Assembly: GCA_039817415.1 (NCBI GenBank)
Contig: JBCBVV010000031.1
Location: 17,280 to 81,279, forward strand
Reading direction: 5' to 3'
Origin: JALEFZ01 sp039817415
GTDB taxonomy: Bacteria; Bacteroidota; Bacteroidia; J057
DNA: 64,000 nt
Made by a program: the position numbers and the translations under genes. The stretch's first letter is position 1. Each line of letters starts with the position of its first letter. Positions 17,484 to 25,863 of the stretch are shown in pieces. Under the pieces are notes generated by a model, which ran no database searches, was not told where the DNA came from, and saw only the letters and a list, made by a program, of their open reading frames with translations.

Positions 17484-18965
17484 TTACTGTATGGAGCGTT
17501 TTGAAAACTCCTTGACCAAGTCAAGAAGTTGTGGAATAGAGACCTTACCGGCCGTATCCATGGCCTTGTTGAGAAAGGCTGTATCTGTTCTGCCAAGCAT
17601 GTCGGTAGACACTTCGTTCAGCATGGTAAGAAAACTCAGGGAATCTCCTCCTAGCTCCTGAAAATTAGATCCGATGGCTACCTCTTCTAGAGAAATTTCA
17701 AGTATGTCTGACCAAATTCCCCTCAATTCCTCAGCTTCCTCTAAGGAATAATTCACTTCAACAGGCTCTTCCTGCTTAATCTCTGAAATGGAAGTTGCGG
17801 TCAAGCCTTTTACAAAGCTCTTCAATTCCTGTACATTCTCCTCAAAACCTTTTGCCGGCATGCTAAGGCCTAGATGGGTAGTTTGAGCGCTGCGAAGAAT
17901 GTTCATACAAAAGGGAGCCAAAGGGACATAGACTGGCAATGGGATGATGGCTTCTGCTTGAAAGCTAGAGGTAGTAAAGTTTCCTAAGTCTACCTTCCCA
18001 ATATCCGAGAGAATGCCACTCATAGGAAATAGCCCATCTTTGGCTGATTTGGATATTCCCATGGAAAATATAGACCGAAGGAGATGGTTAGGCGCTCTTC
18101 TTCCAAAAGCCTCCATAGGTTCTGCATACAACTCTTCCTTGTTCTGTAAGGCCTTTAATAACTTAGCTTGAATGGTTTCCGCTTTTTCATTTGGAGAAAC
18201 CTGAAGATAAATGGGAAGACTAAGATTGGAAGTGGCGTTTGTTAACTTGGGTGAATGCCGGCGTATGTCAACTGGAATCAAAAAACGGCAGTCTCTTTGA
18301 TGTTTCTGGGCAAACCAATGGGCAACTTGGGCAAGCACTCCTTCACTGGGACCTTCAAACGAAAGGGTTGCCCATCTGAAGCCATGTTTGTCAGCGGAAT
18401 CTAGGTTAGGGCCAGCCCATGTAAAGGCGTATCCTTCGCGATTCTTCTTGCTATCTTGTGCTGCTTCTTTTCTAGCCTGATGATCTGCTAGATAAGGTGA
18501 GGCGGAAATGCTTGGTGATTCCTTCCAACTCAGTTCTAAGAGGGTCTGTAGCATGATTAATCCCCCTTTAGCATCCATAACGGTATGCGGCGTCTTGAAA
18601 ACCAAAGTATCTGACTGATCCCTGAATATATGTAACTCTATCAAAGAATCTTTCTTGAGGTCAATCGCTTCCCTGAAAAAGGGATGATTCCAGTCAGAGG
18701 GTAACGGACCTTGATGAAGAATGATGCTAGGGACTCCCCCATCATAGCTCCAACCCTTTCGTTCATGATAGGCAAGAAAAAAAGCGGGGAATGAAGGTTC
18801 TTTATCAGATGTATTTCGATGAATACGGTATTGATCTAAACGTGCCGCTAGATATTCGAGATCAATTTTTCCCTTTCCTTTTAATATGAATTGAATCGCG
18901 AACGGAGGAGCGAACTCTGAAGCTACCGAATATAGTTTTTCGTTAAGCGTTAATCGCCTTCCCAT
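17484..18965 (-). CDS. Condensation-like acyltransferase fused to an acyl/peptidyl carrier domain
   Basis: 493 residues. Residues 1-385 resemble the condensation/WS-DGAT acyltransferase fold, with a degenerate active-site motif PHTVMDAKGG (His127, Asp131) in place of the standard HHxxxDG. Also visible are VDIRRHSP (about 273) and the PNEKAETIQAKLL region. A carrier domain occupies about 410-493, with the phosphopantetheine site LGGDSLSF (Ser442). Such a fusion would hold an acyl group on Ser442 and transfer it to a hydroxyl or amine. It precedes the sulfotransferase by 4 bases, in one transcript. No adenylation domain is attached, so loading must come in trans, perhaps from the FkbH protein or the adenylating enzyme at 25850-27142. 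Confidence 0.78.
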   Translation of the reverse strand: MGRRLTLNEKLYSVASEFAPPFAIQFILKGKGKIDLEYLAARLDQYRIHRNTSDKEPSFPAFFLAYHERKGWSYDGGVPSIILHQGPLPSDWNHPFFREAIDLKKDSLIELHIFRDQSDTLVFKTPHTVMDAKGGLIMLQTLLELSWKESPSISASPYLADHQARKEAAQDSKKNREGYAFTWAGPNLDSADKHGFRWATLSFEGPSEGVLAQVAHWFAQKHQRDCRFLIPVDIRRHSPKLTNATSNLSLPIYLQVSPNEKAETIQAKLLKALQNKEELYAEPMEAFGRRAPNHLLRSIFSMGISKSAKDGLFPMSGILSDIGKVDLGNFTTSSFQAEAIIPLPVYVPLAPFCMNILRSAQTTHLGLSMPAKGFEENVQELKSFVKGLTATSISEIKQEEPVEVNYSLEEAEELRGIWSDILEISLEEVAIGSNFQELGGDSLSFLTMLNEVSTDMLGRTDTAFLNKAMDTAGKVSIPQLLDLVKEFSKRSIQ

Positions 18966-19161
18966 AATTGTATGAGTTGAATGGTTAACAAGGTGGTGAT
19001 GGTAGCTCAGAAATATAAAACTGCTTGAAAATAGACTAAATTCCTGACAAATAAGGAAAAACCTAGCTTCAATCGTGTTTCTATCATAAGAACAAGCTCA
19101 TTTTCAGCTTTTGAAAATTTCAAATAGATTGAGAGAAATAAACCTACCAATACCCAAACCC

Positions 19162-20733
19162 ATGAAGCCATTGAAAAGAAGCCTTAGCCTTATACTCCTT
19201 TGCTGGATCGCCATGAGCGCTCAGGGTCAATTCCTACAAGAAAGAGCCTTGTTTAATGATTTGAAACTGAGAGTATTTGACGCCACTCAATTAGAAAGCG
19301 GAAACTGGCTATTCGCCTGTATAGCCAATTCCATTACGCCTGGAGATTCCTCCATGGCCTTGCTGATCAAGACTGATTCTGCCTTTCAGGAATTGTGGAC
19401 AAAGAGATACAAAGCCTTGAGAAGGGATGAATTTACCAGCTTAACCCTTCTTTCTGATGGTAATATTCTTCTAGGGGGAACCATGCGCCAGGATTTTTCC
19501 TTCGAAAATGGAGGAAGTGTCTACAAAGTGGATACGGCAGGGAACGTTATTTGGCATAAAATGTATGATGAAGACGACGATGATAGGGTGCTAGATATAT
19601 TTGAACAAGCGGACAGCACCCTTATGATCTTTATTCGTGAAGGGGTAAACAACAGACCCTCCAAGTTGGTGCATGCCAACAGGAATGGCGACATCCTCAG
19701 TCAACGATCGATAGGAATAGACATGAATACGGGTTTGATCGCCAATGAAGTCGTAACCGATGGTCAAGACAATTATTACTATGCCGGAACCAACCGCAAC
19801 AATCAGGCTATTGAAGAGCTGTATGTTATTGCTGTTACAGACTCTTCTATCCTATGGAACAAACAATATAATCTAGGCGGAAGGTCTATTAATACTACTG
19901 TAAGTCTATTTAATGAAGAGGATCAATCCTTGATTGTGAGTGGAATTATCAATGATTCCGTAGGTATTTTTACCAATTTTTGGGTCGTAAAAATGGACCT
20001 GCAAGGGAATGTAAAGTGGAGCCAAGAATATGGGAGCCCAGATAGGTACCAGGAATTCGTCGGAGATATAAAGCCTTTGGCTAATGGGGAATTTCTGTTG
20101 CTGGGAAGGGGCTTTAATGATAATGGTTCTGAAGGATTTGCCATGAAAATTGACTCAGTAGGGAACCAAATTTGGACGAAAGGCTACAACACATCCACAC
20201 CTAACTTTGGCATCAGCACAGCATATGCGTTAATAGACGGAAAATTTTTACTCAATGGAACAGATGGGGGTGATACTTACCTCATGACAATTAGTTCAGA
20301 AGGAGAGACCTCTTGTTCCATGGTTGAGAAAAACTTCGACCAAGCCAAGCTAACAATTGTCGATTCGACTTATTCTCTTTTTGTAGATGATCCGGGGATT
20401 GTGGAATTCATCCCCAATATGTCAGAATTCAATTTATCTACTTCTGATAGTTTGATCTGTAGCCGTACGGTCAATCTCTTAGAGGTGCAGGAAGGTGCCA
20501 TTATGGTATACCCAAACCCTGCTTCCGATCATCTTACAATTGTGCTTCCCACGACTGGTATTCAAGAATTGAAGTATGAAATATTTGATATGCAAGGTAG
20601 GAAGCTTGAGGTTCATGCAAATCGGCAGGGAGATGCAATGTCCTTAGATCTCTCAGAATTGACCCCTTCGATGTATGTACTTGTGATTGATGTTAATGGA
20701 CAGTCCTTCACCCAAAAAGTAATCAAGCAATAA
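19162..20733 (+). CDS. T9SS type A secreted protein, beta-propeller-like
   Basis: 523 residues from the ATG at 19162, which opens a good signal peptide (MKPLKRSLSLILLCWIAMSAQGQ). The frame is open to a TTG at 19111, but that would add a hydrophilic leader. Residues about 60-420 hold repeated motifs of the kind LSDGNILLGGTM / KVDTAGNVIWHKMY / ANGEFLLLGRGF, with DxxGNxxW turns, typical of Kelch/quinoprotein-like propellers in Bacteroidota surface proteins. The Por sorting domain (about 443-523, IMVYPNPASDHLTIVLP to the end) marks it as a T9SS cargo. It is inserted between two biosynthetic modules and is probably unrelated to them; function unknown. Confidence 0.8.
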   Translation: MKPLKRSLSLILLCWIAMSAQGQFLQERALFNDLKLRVFDATQLESGNWLFACIANSITPGDSSMALLIKTDSAFQELWTKRYKALRRDEFTSLTLLSDGNILLGGTMRQDFSFENGGSVYKVDTAGNVIWHKMYDEDDDDRVLDIFEQADSTLMIFIREGVNNRPSKLVHANRNGDILSQRSIGIDMNTGLIANEVVTDGQDNYYYAGTNRNNQAIEELYVIAVTDSSILWNKQYNLGGRSINTTVSLFNEEDQSLIVSGIINDSVGIFTNFWVVKMDLQGNVKWSQEYGSPDRYQEFVGDIKPLANGEFLLLGRGFNDNGSEGFAMKIDSVGNQIWTKGYNTSTPNFGISTAYALIDGKFLLNGTDGGDTYLMTISSEGETSCSMVEKNFDQAKLTIVDSTYSLFVDDPGIVEFIPNMSEFNLSTSDSLICSRTVNLLEVQEGAIMVYPNPASDHLTIVLPTTGIQELKYEIFDMQGRKLEVHANRQGDAMSLDLSELTPSMYVLVIDVNGQSFTQKVIKQ

Positions 20734-20753
20734 GCACCTAAAGGATATCATGT

Positions 20754-20800
20754 AGGCAAATCCTTCCGTTCAGATAGTATGAAATATGAAGGATTTGCCT
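20754..20800 (+). other. 13-bp perfect inverted repeat just upstream of the alpha/beta hydrolase start
   Basis: AGGCAAATCCTTC (20754-20766) pairs perfectly with GAAGGATTTGCCT (20788-20800) around a 21-base loop. There is no T-run. It lies 21 bases after the T9SS gene stop and 10 bases before the GTG at 20811, so it may end the first transcript or fold over the translation start of the second. Confidence 0.6.
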
Positions 20801-20810
20801 TACCTTCCTT

Positions 20811-21716
20811 GTGCAAAATAACCACCACCATCCCATTGATTTTTTAGATCAATTAAATAGCTCAATTGTGATTCAAACAAACAAATCATTTGAGTTTATG
20901 GGATATCCTGTGGCTTATCATGAAGCCGGTTCGGGGCAGCCCATGCTCATGTTACACAACGGCGGATGCAGCCACATAATCTGGAAAAATCAGATAGAAT
21001 ATTTCCAACAAGACTACAGAGTTATCGCCTTTGATCTCCTGGGATTTGGAGATTCTGGAAGACCTGAATTCCCTTTTACCTTGGAGGTATATGTAGACAT
21101 GTTGGCAAGCTTTATCCAACAGGAGAAACTGGAAGGTCCGATTTTGTTTGGCAACTGTATTGGAGGAGCCATTTCCCTTCAATATGCCTTAGATAATCCC
21201 CACATTCCCAAGGCATTGATCCTAACGAATATTTGTGGAGGTATATCGATGATGAAATACTTCCATCCATTCATGTTTCCCAATAGCCATGCTACTTATC
21301 CTCGTTGGCTATACAGCTCTTTATTCAACGTTTCCGCTTTCAATTGGGTAAAAAAGAAGGTGCTTCACCGTCTATATGGACCCAAACCCAATGAGGAATC
21401 CCTTGTTTTTCAACGGCTACTAGAAGGATTACATCATCCTAAACAACCCCAATCACGACTTTGGCTGATTGAGGGTTTGACAACTTTTTCTAAGTTCGAT
21501 CACTTTCAGGACGATCCTTCAGAATTACCTCCCTTACAGGTATTTTGGGGAAAAGAGAACAAAGTTCTACCCCTACACAGAGGTGAATTGCTCATGGCAA
21601 AGCTTCAGCCTCAGGCTTGTCATATTTATCCTGAGGCTGGGCATTTACTTATGGCTGAAAAGGCAGAATCATTCAATCAGGATGTCAGCCATTTTCTACG
21701 GCAATACGCGAGCTGA
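20811..21716 (+). CDS. Alpha/beta-hydrolase-fold protein with Cys in the nucleophile elbow
   Basis: 301 residues from a GTG, the only usual start after the in-frame stop at 20787 that keeps the first beta strand. The fold is clear: VAYHEAGSGQPMLMLHNGG (oxyanion region), RVIAFDLLGFGDSGRP, elbow LFGNCIGGA with Cys116, and His278 in YPEAGHLL. The usual GxSxG is GNCIGG, the G-x-C-x-G-G pattern known from PHA synthases. In WGKENKVLP the customary acid position reads Asn250, with Glu249 beside it. A thiol nucleophile favours acyl transfer, lactone formation or thioester release. Its 3' end overlaps the desaturase gene by 32 bases. A role in the neighbouring lipid operon is inferred from position. 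Confidence 0.82.
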   Translation: MQNNHHHPIDFLDQLNSSIVIQTNKSFEFMGYPVAYHEAGSGQPMLMLHNGGCSHIIWKNQIEYFQQDYRVIAFDLLGFGDSGRPEFPFTLEVYVDMLASFIQQEKLEGPILFGNCIGGAISLQYALDNPHIPKALILTNICGGISMMKYFHPFMFPNSHATYPRWLYSSLFNVSAFNWVKKKVLHRLYGPKPNEESLVFQRLLEGLHHPKQPQSRLWLIEGLTTFSKFDHFQDDPSELPPLQVFWGKENKVLPLHRGELLMAKLQPQACHIYPEAGHLLMAEKAESFNQDVSHFLRQYAS

Positions 21717-22809
21717 TTTCTGGCTTCTTCCCCATTTCTTTCAAATGATCATAATGTGCTTTTAAGGCATCACTCATTTTATCGAATTCATGATAAGGCA
21801 AGCCAAATTCTTTAGCCGTTTCCTTGACAATCGGGGCGATTGCAGGATAATGAACATGGCTGATCCCAGGGAATAGATGGTGTTCAATCTGATGATTTAG
21901 CCCCCCTGTAAACCAATTCCAGAGTGAATTATGAGTTCCCCAATTCGCAGTAGTCTCTAGCTGATGAACGGCCCAGCTGTGTTCCATATTTCCAGATTCG
22001 TTGGGTTGGGGCATTTCAGCCTCTTCGGTGAGGTGAGCCAGTTGAAATACCAAGGTAAGAATGATACCTGCCACCAAATGCATCAAAAGAAATCCCAGAA
22101 GGTATTTCCAAGCTGCAAATTGGATCAGAAAAAGTGGGATAACCAACCAAAAAGTATAACTCAGAATCTTATAGGCTATTAACCTAAACCAGTGAACACG
22201 GGCATCTGGATTCCTAACGGCTAGGACCTTGCGCTTTCGGAATTTCCTTAACTTGATATAATCTGTCAGGAATACCCATGTGAGGGTCAGAAGACTATAT
22301 AGGAAGAAGGCATATATATGCTGATACCTGTGTTTGGCTTGCCACTCAGCATGTTCAGTTAACCTAATAATGCCGTTTCCAGCTTCTAGGTCTACATCAT
22401 GGCCATATATATTGGTGTAGGAATGATGAAGAACGTTGTGCGAAGTCAACCAAATTGTCTTATCTCCCCCAACCAGGTACATGGTGTTTGCTGCGAATAA
22501 GTTGATCCATCGATTGCTGTGGTAGGCACCGTGGCAGCCCTCATGCATCATATGCATTCCGATAAAGGTCATTCCCACCCCCATTATCCCAAATAACAGG
22601 AATATGATAGGATCAGAGAGGTCGAAGAACAGCAAGATGAAATAAGGGACAAGCAAAGTTCCAAGGGAAACCACGCTTTTTAACAAGAGTCTCCATTGAC
22701 CCTGTTTGGCGATATTCTTTTCTTCAAAATAAGCAGCTATACGTTGCTTTAGGATAGGAAAGAAAGCTGTCGGTAGATTTTTTGAGTATTTTATTCTTGT
22801 GTGTTGCAT
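21685..22809 (-). CDS. Membrane fatty acid desaturase (front-end-like, no cytochrome b5)
   Basis: 374 residues. The three histidine boxes are MHEGCHGAYH (His89, His93), HNVLHH (His124, 128, 129) and QIEHH (Gln307, His310, His311). Box three with Gln is the mark of the front-end/acyl-lipid desaturase subfamily. Four or so transmembrane segments lie at about 45-85, 165-183, 212-232 and 238-258. No fused cytochrome b5 is present, so ferredoxin or another donor is needed. It would introduce a double bond in an acyl chain at the inner membrane. Last gene of the six-gene minus-strand operon, 4 bases after the MMPL gene. Confidence 0.92.
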   Translation of the reverse strand: MQHTRIKYSKNLPTAFFPILKQRIAAYFEEKNIAKQGQWRLLLKSVVSLGTLLVPYFILLFFDLSDPIIFLLFGIMGVGMTFIGMHMMHEGCHGAYHSNRWINLFAANTMYLVGGDKTIWLTSHNVLHHSYTNIYGHDVDLEAGNGIIRLTEHAEWQAKHRYQHIYAFFLYSLLTLTWVFLTDYIKLRKFRKRKVLAVRNPDARVHWFRLIAYKILSYTFWLVIPLFLIQFAAWKYLLGFLLMHLVAGIILTLVFQLAHLTEEAEMPQPNESGNMEHSWAVHQLETTANWGTHNSLWNWFTGGLNHQIEHHLFPGISHVHYPAIAPIVKETAKEFGLPYHEFDKMSDALKAHYDHLKEMGKKPEISSRIAVENG

Positions 22810-22813
22810 GATG

Positions 22814-24853
22814 TTATGAGTTGGAAGGTTGAATGGGAGAGAGCCATTTCAAGAAAGCTGGGAGAAGAAAAATGTCTGCCATGAATGCGGAAAAGCATCC
22901 TACAACCATGGATAATCCTAGGACACTGATGGATTCCAGCCCTGCAAAGGCCAAAACCGAAAAGCTTAATCCAAATACCAAGCTTGTCATGAGAATAGGC
23001 TTACCTGCTTCTACTATGACCGCATCGAAATGATCCCTTGCTAACTTGGCTTTCTTGTATCGGGCCAACATGTGCATGGTATCATCGATAGCAATTCCAA
23101 AAGCGACGGTAAATACCACGGAGGTACCGGGCCGTAAGCCTATATCCAATATTCCGTAAAGGGAGGCGAGGGTAAATAAGGGAATGGTATTGACAATCAG
23201 TGAAATAAAGGCTTCCTGCCAACTGCCAAAGTAGACTATCAATAAAATAAACGTTATCCCCAAGGCTATCAAAAGACCCAGTTGTATGCTCCAAGCTGTA
23301 TCCATGGTGGTCTTATCCAACATTCGGGCTACCCCCGTGTAGTTTATCCTCAAATGATGTAATTCAGGCAGAGATGTCACCGAAGATAGGAGGCTATCAA
23401 ACTTTCGAGAGGCCTGATAACTTCCTATATCCCCCATGAGGCCATAATAGCGATAGGCGTTGGAGTCGGTGGCTTCTACTTGCATTTGGGGGATGGTGTC
23501 CAGAAAGTGATCTTGGGGACCTATCAAAAAGAGGGCACCTGTGAATTTTCTAATAAGGCTATCTAAGATAAAGAATTGCTTATCAGAAGGTCTAGGACTA
23601 TCTGATGGCTTTTGTACCAGAATAGATAAAGGTCTACTTCCTGCAAATTCCTGGTCAAAGAAAACGGCTTCTTCCTTGACCAAAGAGTGGTCTGGTACCC
23701 CATCAATGAGGAAGGAATTGACTTTGACATTTCCTATTCCAAGTGCAATAAAGGCAGCGAAGAAAAGGAGGACTGCCCATTGAACCCAAGTTTTGTGATA
23801 AAAACCCTTGATCCAATCCATGAAGGCACCTAACCACCGATCGACTCGTTTTCTATTTCCAGGGTAACTCAAACTTCTATCGGAGAATAGGCAGGTTGTG
23901 AGCAGAAACGTAAACATAACACCCACCGAGACAAAGCCGCCAAACTCCATGATGGTTCTGATTCCAGTGCTCAATAAGCTTCCAAAGCCTATGATGGTAG
24001 TCAAGGTCGTCAACAACAAAGCCGCTAAATGGAAGCGAACTCTACCCTCTGCATCTTCAGGGCCAGATCCTTTAAGGATATGGATGATATCTGAAACCGA
24101 TATAATAAGAACCAAGGTCGGGATCAAAGCCGTGAATAGATTGACATAGATCCCTAGGTGCCCCATGAGTCCCATGGTAAAGCAAATGGACAAAATAGGT
24201 ACCAGCAAGCTAAGAATAATAAGCCTGATAGAACCGATCATCAGAATTAAGAGAAAAAACACCAATCCAAAGGTCAGGAGAAAGAGCTTTCCCGAGTCCT
24301 CAAGAATGAAGTTTTCCAGGAAAGAGGTAAAATAGACCTTTCCATTTATCCTTATTTTATCCCTTGGAAATGGGGCTAGAGCAGCTTCCACATCTTTCAC
24401 CATTTGACTGATTGCTTCTTTATTAGCCAAGTCGTCATGGAAAAGAAGAATAGACGCTGCCTGGTGATCCTTAGAAATAAATAATTCCCTGCCTATGATG
24501 GGATCTGTTACACTTTTTCTAAGTCTTACTCTTTTAGGTAGCCAATCATCCACCCATAACACTCGCTGAATTCCTTTTACAGCTTTTAAGCGAGTTTTCA
24601 TCGAGTCGATTTGGCTGAGAAAGCTTCTTTTGTAGATGCCATCATCTGAGATCATAGAAACCATCAGATACTGATCATCTTCACCGAATTCTGCCTTGTT
24701 TTTAAGATATATTTTCAAGTCCTCTCCCAAGGGTGAAAAATAATCCTCTACATTATGAGAAACAGAGAGTTTGCTTGTCCCACCAGCCATCAAAAGACTG
24801 AGGATAAGCAGGAAGGCGAGTACCCATCTGTTATATGTCCAAATCCATTTCAT
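22814..24853 (-). CDS. MMPL/RND-family exporter
   Basis: 679 residues with two-fold RND architecture: helix 1 (about 10-27), a periplasmic loop, and a five-helix bundle (about 190-330). A second initial helix (about 355-375), a periplasmic loop and a second bundle (about 525-670) follow. FGIAIDDTMHMLARY in the second half is the proton-relay helix signature of MMPL/HpnN-like lipid transporters; the first half has the weaker VLIISVSDIIHIL. MMPL proteins move lipids or lipid-like metabolites out of the cytoplasmic membrane. Between KAS III (11 bases upstream) and the desaturase (4 bases downstream), it is the likely exporter of the operon product. Confidence 0.9.
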   Translation of the reverse strand: MKWIWTYNRWVLAFLLILSLLMAGGTSKLSVSHNVEDYFSPLGEDLKIYLKNKAEFGEDDQYLMVSMISDDGIYKRSFLSQIDSMKTRLKAVKGIQRVLWVDDWLPKRVRLRKSVTDPIIGRELFISKDHQAASILLFHDDLANKEAISQMVKDVEAALAPFPRDKIRINGKVYFTSFLENFILEDSGKLFLLTFGLVFFLLILMIGSIRLIILSLLVPILSICFTMGLMGHLGIYVNLFTALIPTLVLIISVSDIIHILKGSGPEDAEGRVRFHLAALLLTTLTTIIGFGSLLSTGIRTIMEFGGFVSVGVMFTFLLTTCLFSDRSLSYPGNRKRVDRWLGAFMDWIKGFYHKTWVQWAVLLFFAAFIALGIGNVKVNSFLIDGVPDHSLVKEEAVFFDQEFAGSRPLSILVQKPSDSPRPSDKQFFILDSLIRKFTGALFLIGPQDHFLDTIPQMQVEATDSNAYRYYGLMGDIGSYQASRKFDSLLSSVTSLPELHHLRINYTGVARMLDKTTMDTAWSIQLGLLIALGITFILLIVYFGSWQEAFISLIVNTIPLFTLASLYGILDIGLRPGTSVVFTVAFGIAIDDTMHMLARYKKAKLARDHFDAVIVEAGKPILMTSLVFGLSFSVLAFAGLESISVLGLSMVVGCFSAFMADIFLLPAFLKWLSPIQPSNS

Positions 24854-24864
24854 CTAGGAAGGGA

Positions 24865-25863
24865 TTAGTATCTAAAAAGAACCCCGCCTATTGAAAATCC
24901 TGCCGATGTTCCACTTATCAAGCAAGTCTGTCCTCTTTTCAGACGATTAGACTTGATCGCGTCATATAAAGACATCGGGATAGATGCAGCTATACAGTTA
25001 CCATGAGTTCTGAGATTTCCATAAACCTGATCTTCCTTGAAATCATACATTCTTTTGAACATGTGAATCCCAACCCGACTTGCTTGATGAGGAATGATAA
25101 GGTCGACATCCGTGATGCACATACCTGTTTCTCCAAAGAAGCTTTGCATGAATTCAGGAATTTTTTTATTCGCCATCCTAAGGAGATTTTTCCCATTCAT
25201 GGAAAAGGAATACAAGGCTGGATCATACGGATTTTCGCGGAAGTAGTAGGAATTCCCTCCGCCTTTGATTTGGGTATTGAATACACCCTCAGAATAGGTT
25301 TTCATCCCAGCTTGCAGGATTTCTGATTCCTGATCAGGTTCGTAGCTTACGATAGCCGCTGCAGCTCCATCCCCAAATAGGGTAGAAGTCTCCCAATCCG
25401 CTGGATTTAATCCATTTGAAGCGATTTCGACACTGACAATTCCGATTTTTTTGAATCTCTTGCCGTCGAGCATACTGGCTGCCATGTCTAATGCCACGAC
25501 AAAACTGAGGCAAGTAGCATCCATGTTTATGGCAGGAATATCTACCTCTTGGCCTTGGGCCATTTCACTTTTGACGAGGCAGGCCATGTTGGGAATGACA
25601 AAATCAAAGGTGGCAGAACCACAGAGTAGCATATCAAGTTCCCCGAATTCCATGCCTGCATCTTGAAGGGCTTCTTCAAGAGCCTTGGCCCCAAGTTGAG
25701 CGCCGCTCTCCTCCTTGGCATGATATCGTTCGACCACGCCTGAGTATTTCTCAGCCCAGCCTGTAGGGATTCCAAGTTTTTCCTCTAAATCCGAGGACAA
25801 AACCTTGTTGGTGGGTAAGCATTTTCCCATGCCAACGATTCGTGTTTTCCTAGATGAATTCAT
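24865..25863 (-). CDS. 3-oxoacyl-ACP synthase III-family condensing enzyme
   Basis: 332 residues, thiolase fold. The catalytic triad is visible: Cys118 in MDATCLSF, His259 in IIPHQASRVG and Asn289 in HGNCIAASIP. FGDGAAAAIV and the C-terminal LISGTSAGFSIGGVLFRY are family hallmarks. It performs a decarboxylative or non-decarboxylative Claisen condensation of acyl thioesters. The surrounding set (adenylating enzyme, SDR, hydrolase, exporter) is not fatty-acid primary metabolism, so this is a pathway-specific paralogue rather than FabH (inference). Its start overlaps the end of the adenylating-enzyme gene by 14 bases. Confidence 0.92.
   Translation of the reverse strand: MNSSRKTRIVGMGKCLPTNKVLSSDLEEKLGIPTGWAEKYSGVVERYHAKEESGAQLGAKALEEALQDAGMEFGELDMLLCGSATFDFVIPNMACLVKSEMAQGQEVDIPAINMDATCLSFVVALDMAASMLDGKRFKKIGIVSVEIASNGLNPADWETSTLFGDGAAAAIVSYEPDQESEILQAGMKTYSEGVFNTQIKGGGNSYYFRENPYDPALYSFSMNGKNLLRMANKKIPEFMQSFFGETGMCITDVDLIIPHQASRVGIHMFKRMYDFKEDQVYGNLRTHGNCIAASIPMSLYDAIKSNRLKRGQTCLISGTSAGFSIGGVLFRY

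Noticed and set aside
17480..17596. 39-residue N-terminal extension of the sulfotransferase
   Set aside because: It would be read entirely within the carrier-domain coding sequence in another frame; the ATG at 17479 is placed 4 bases after that gene's stop.
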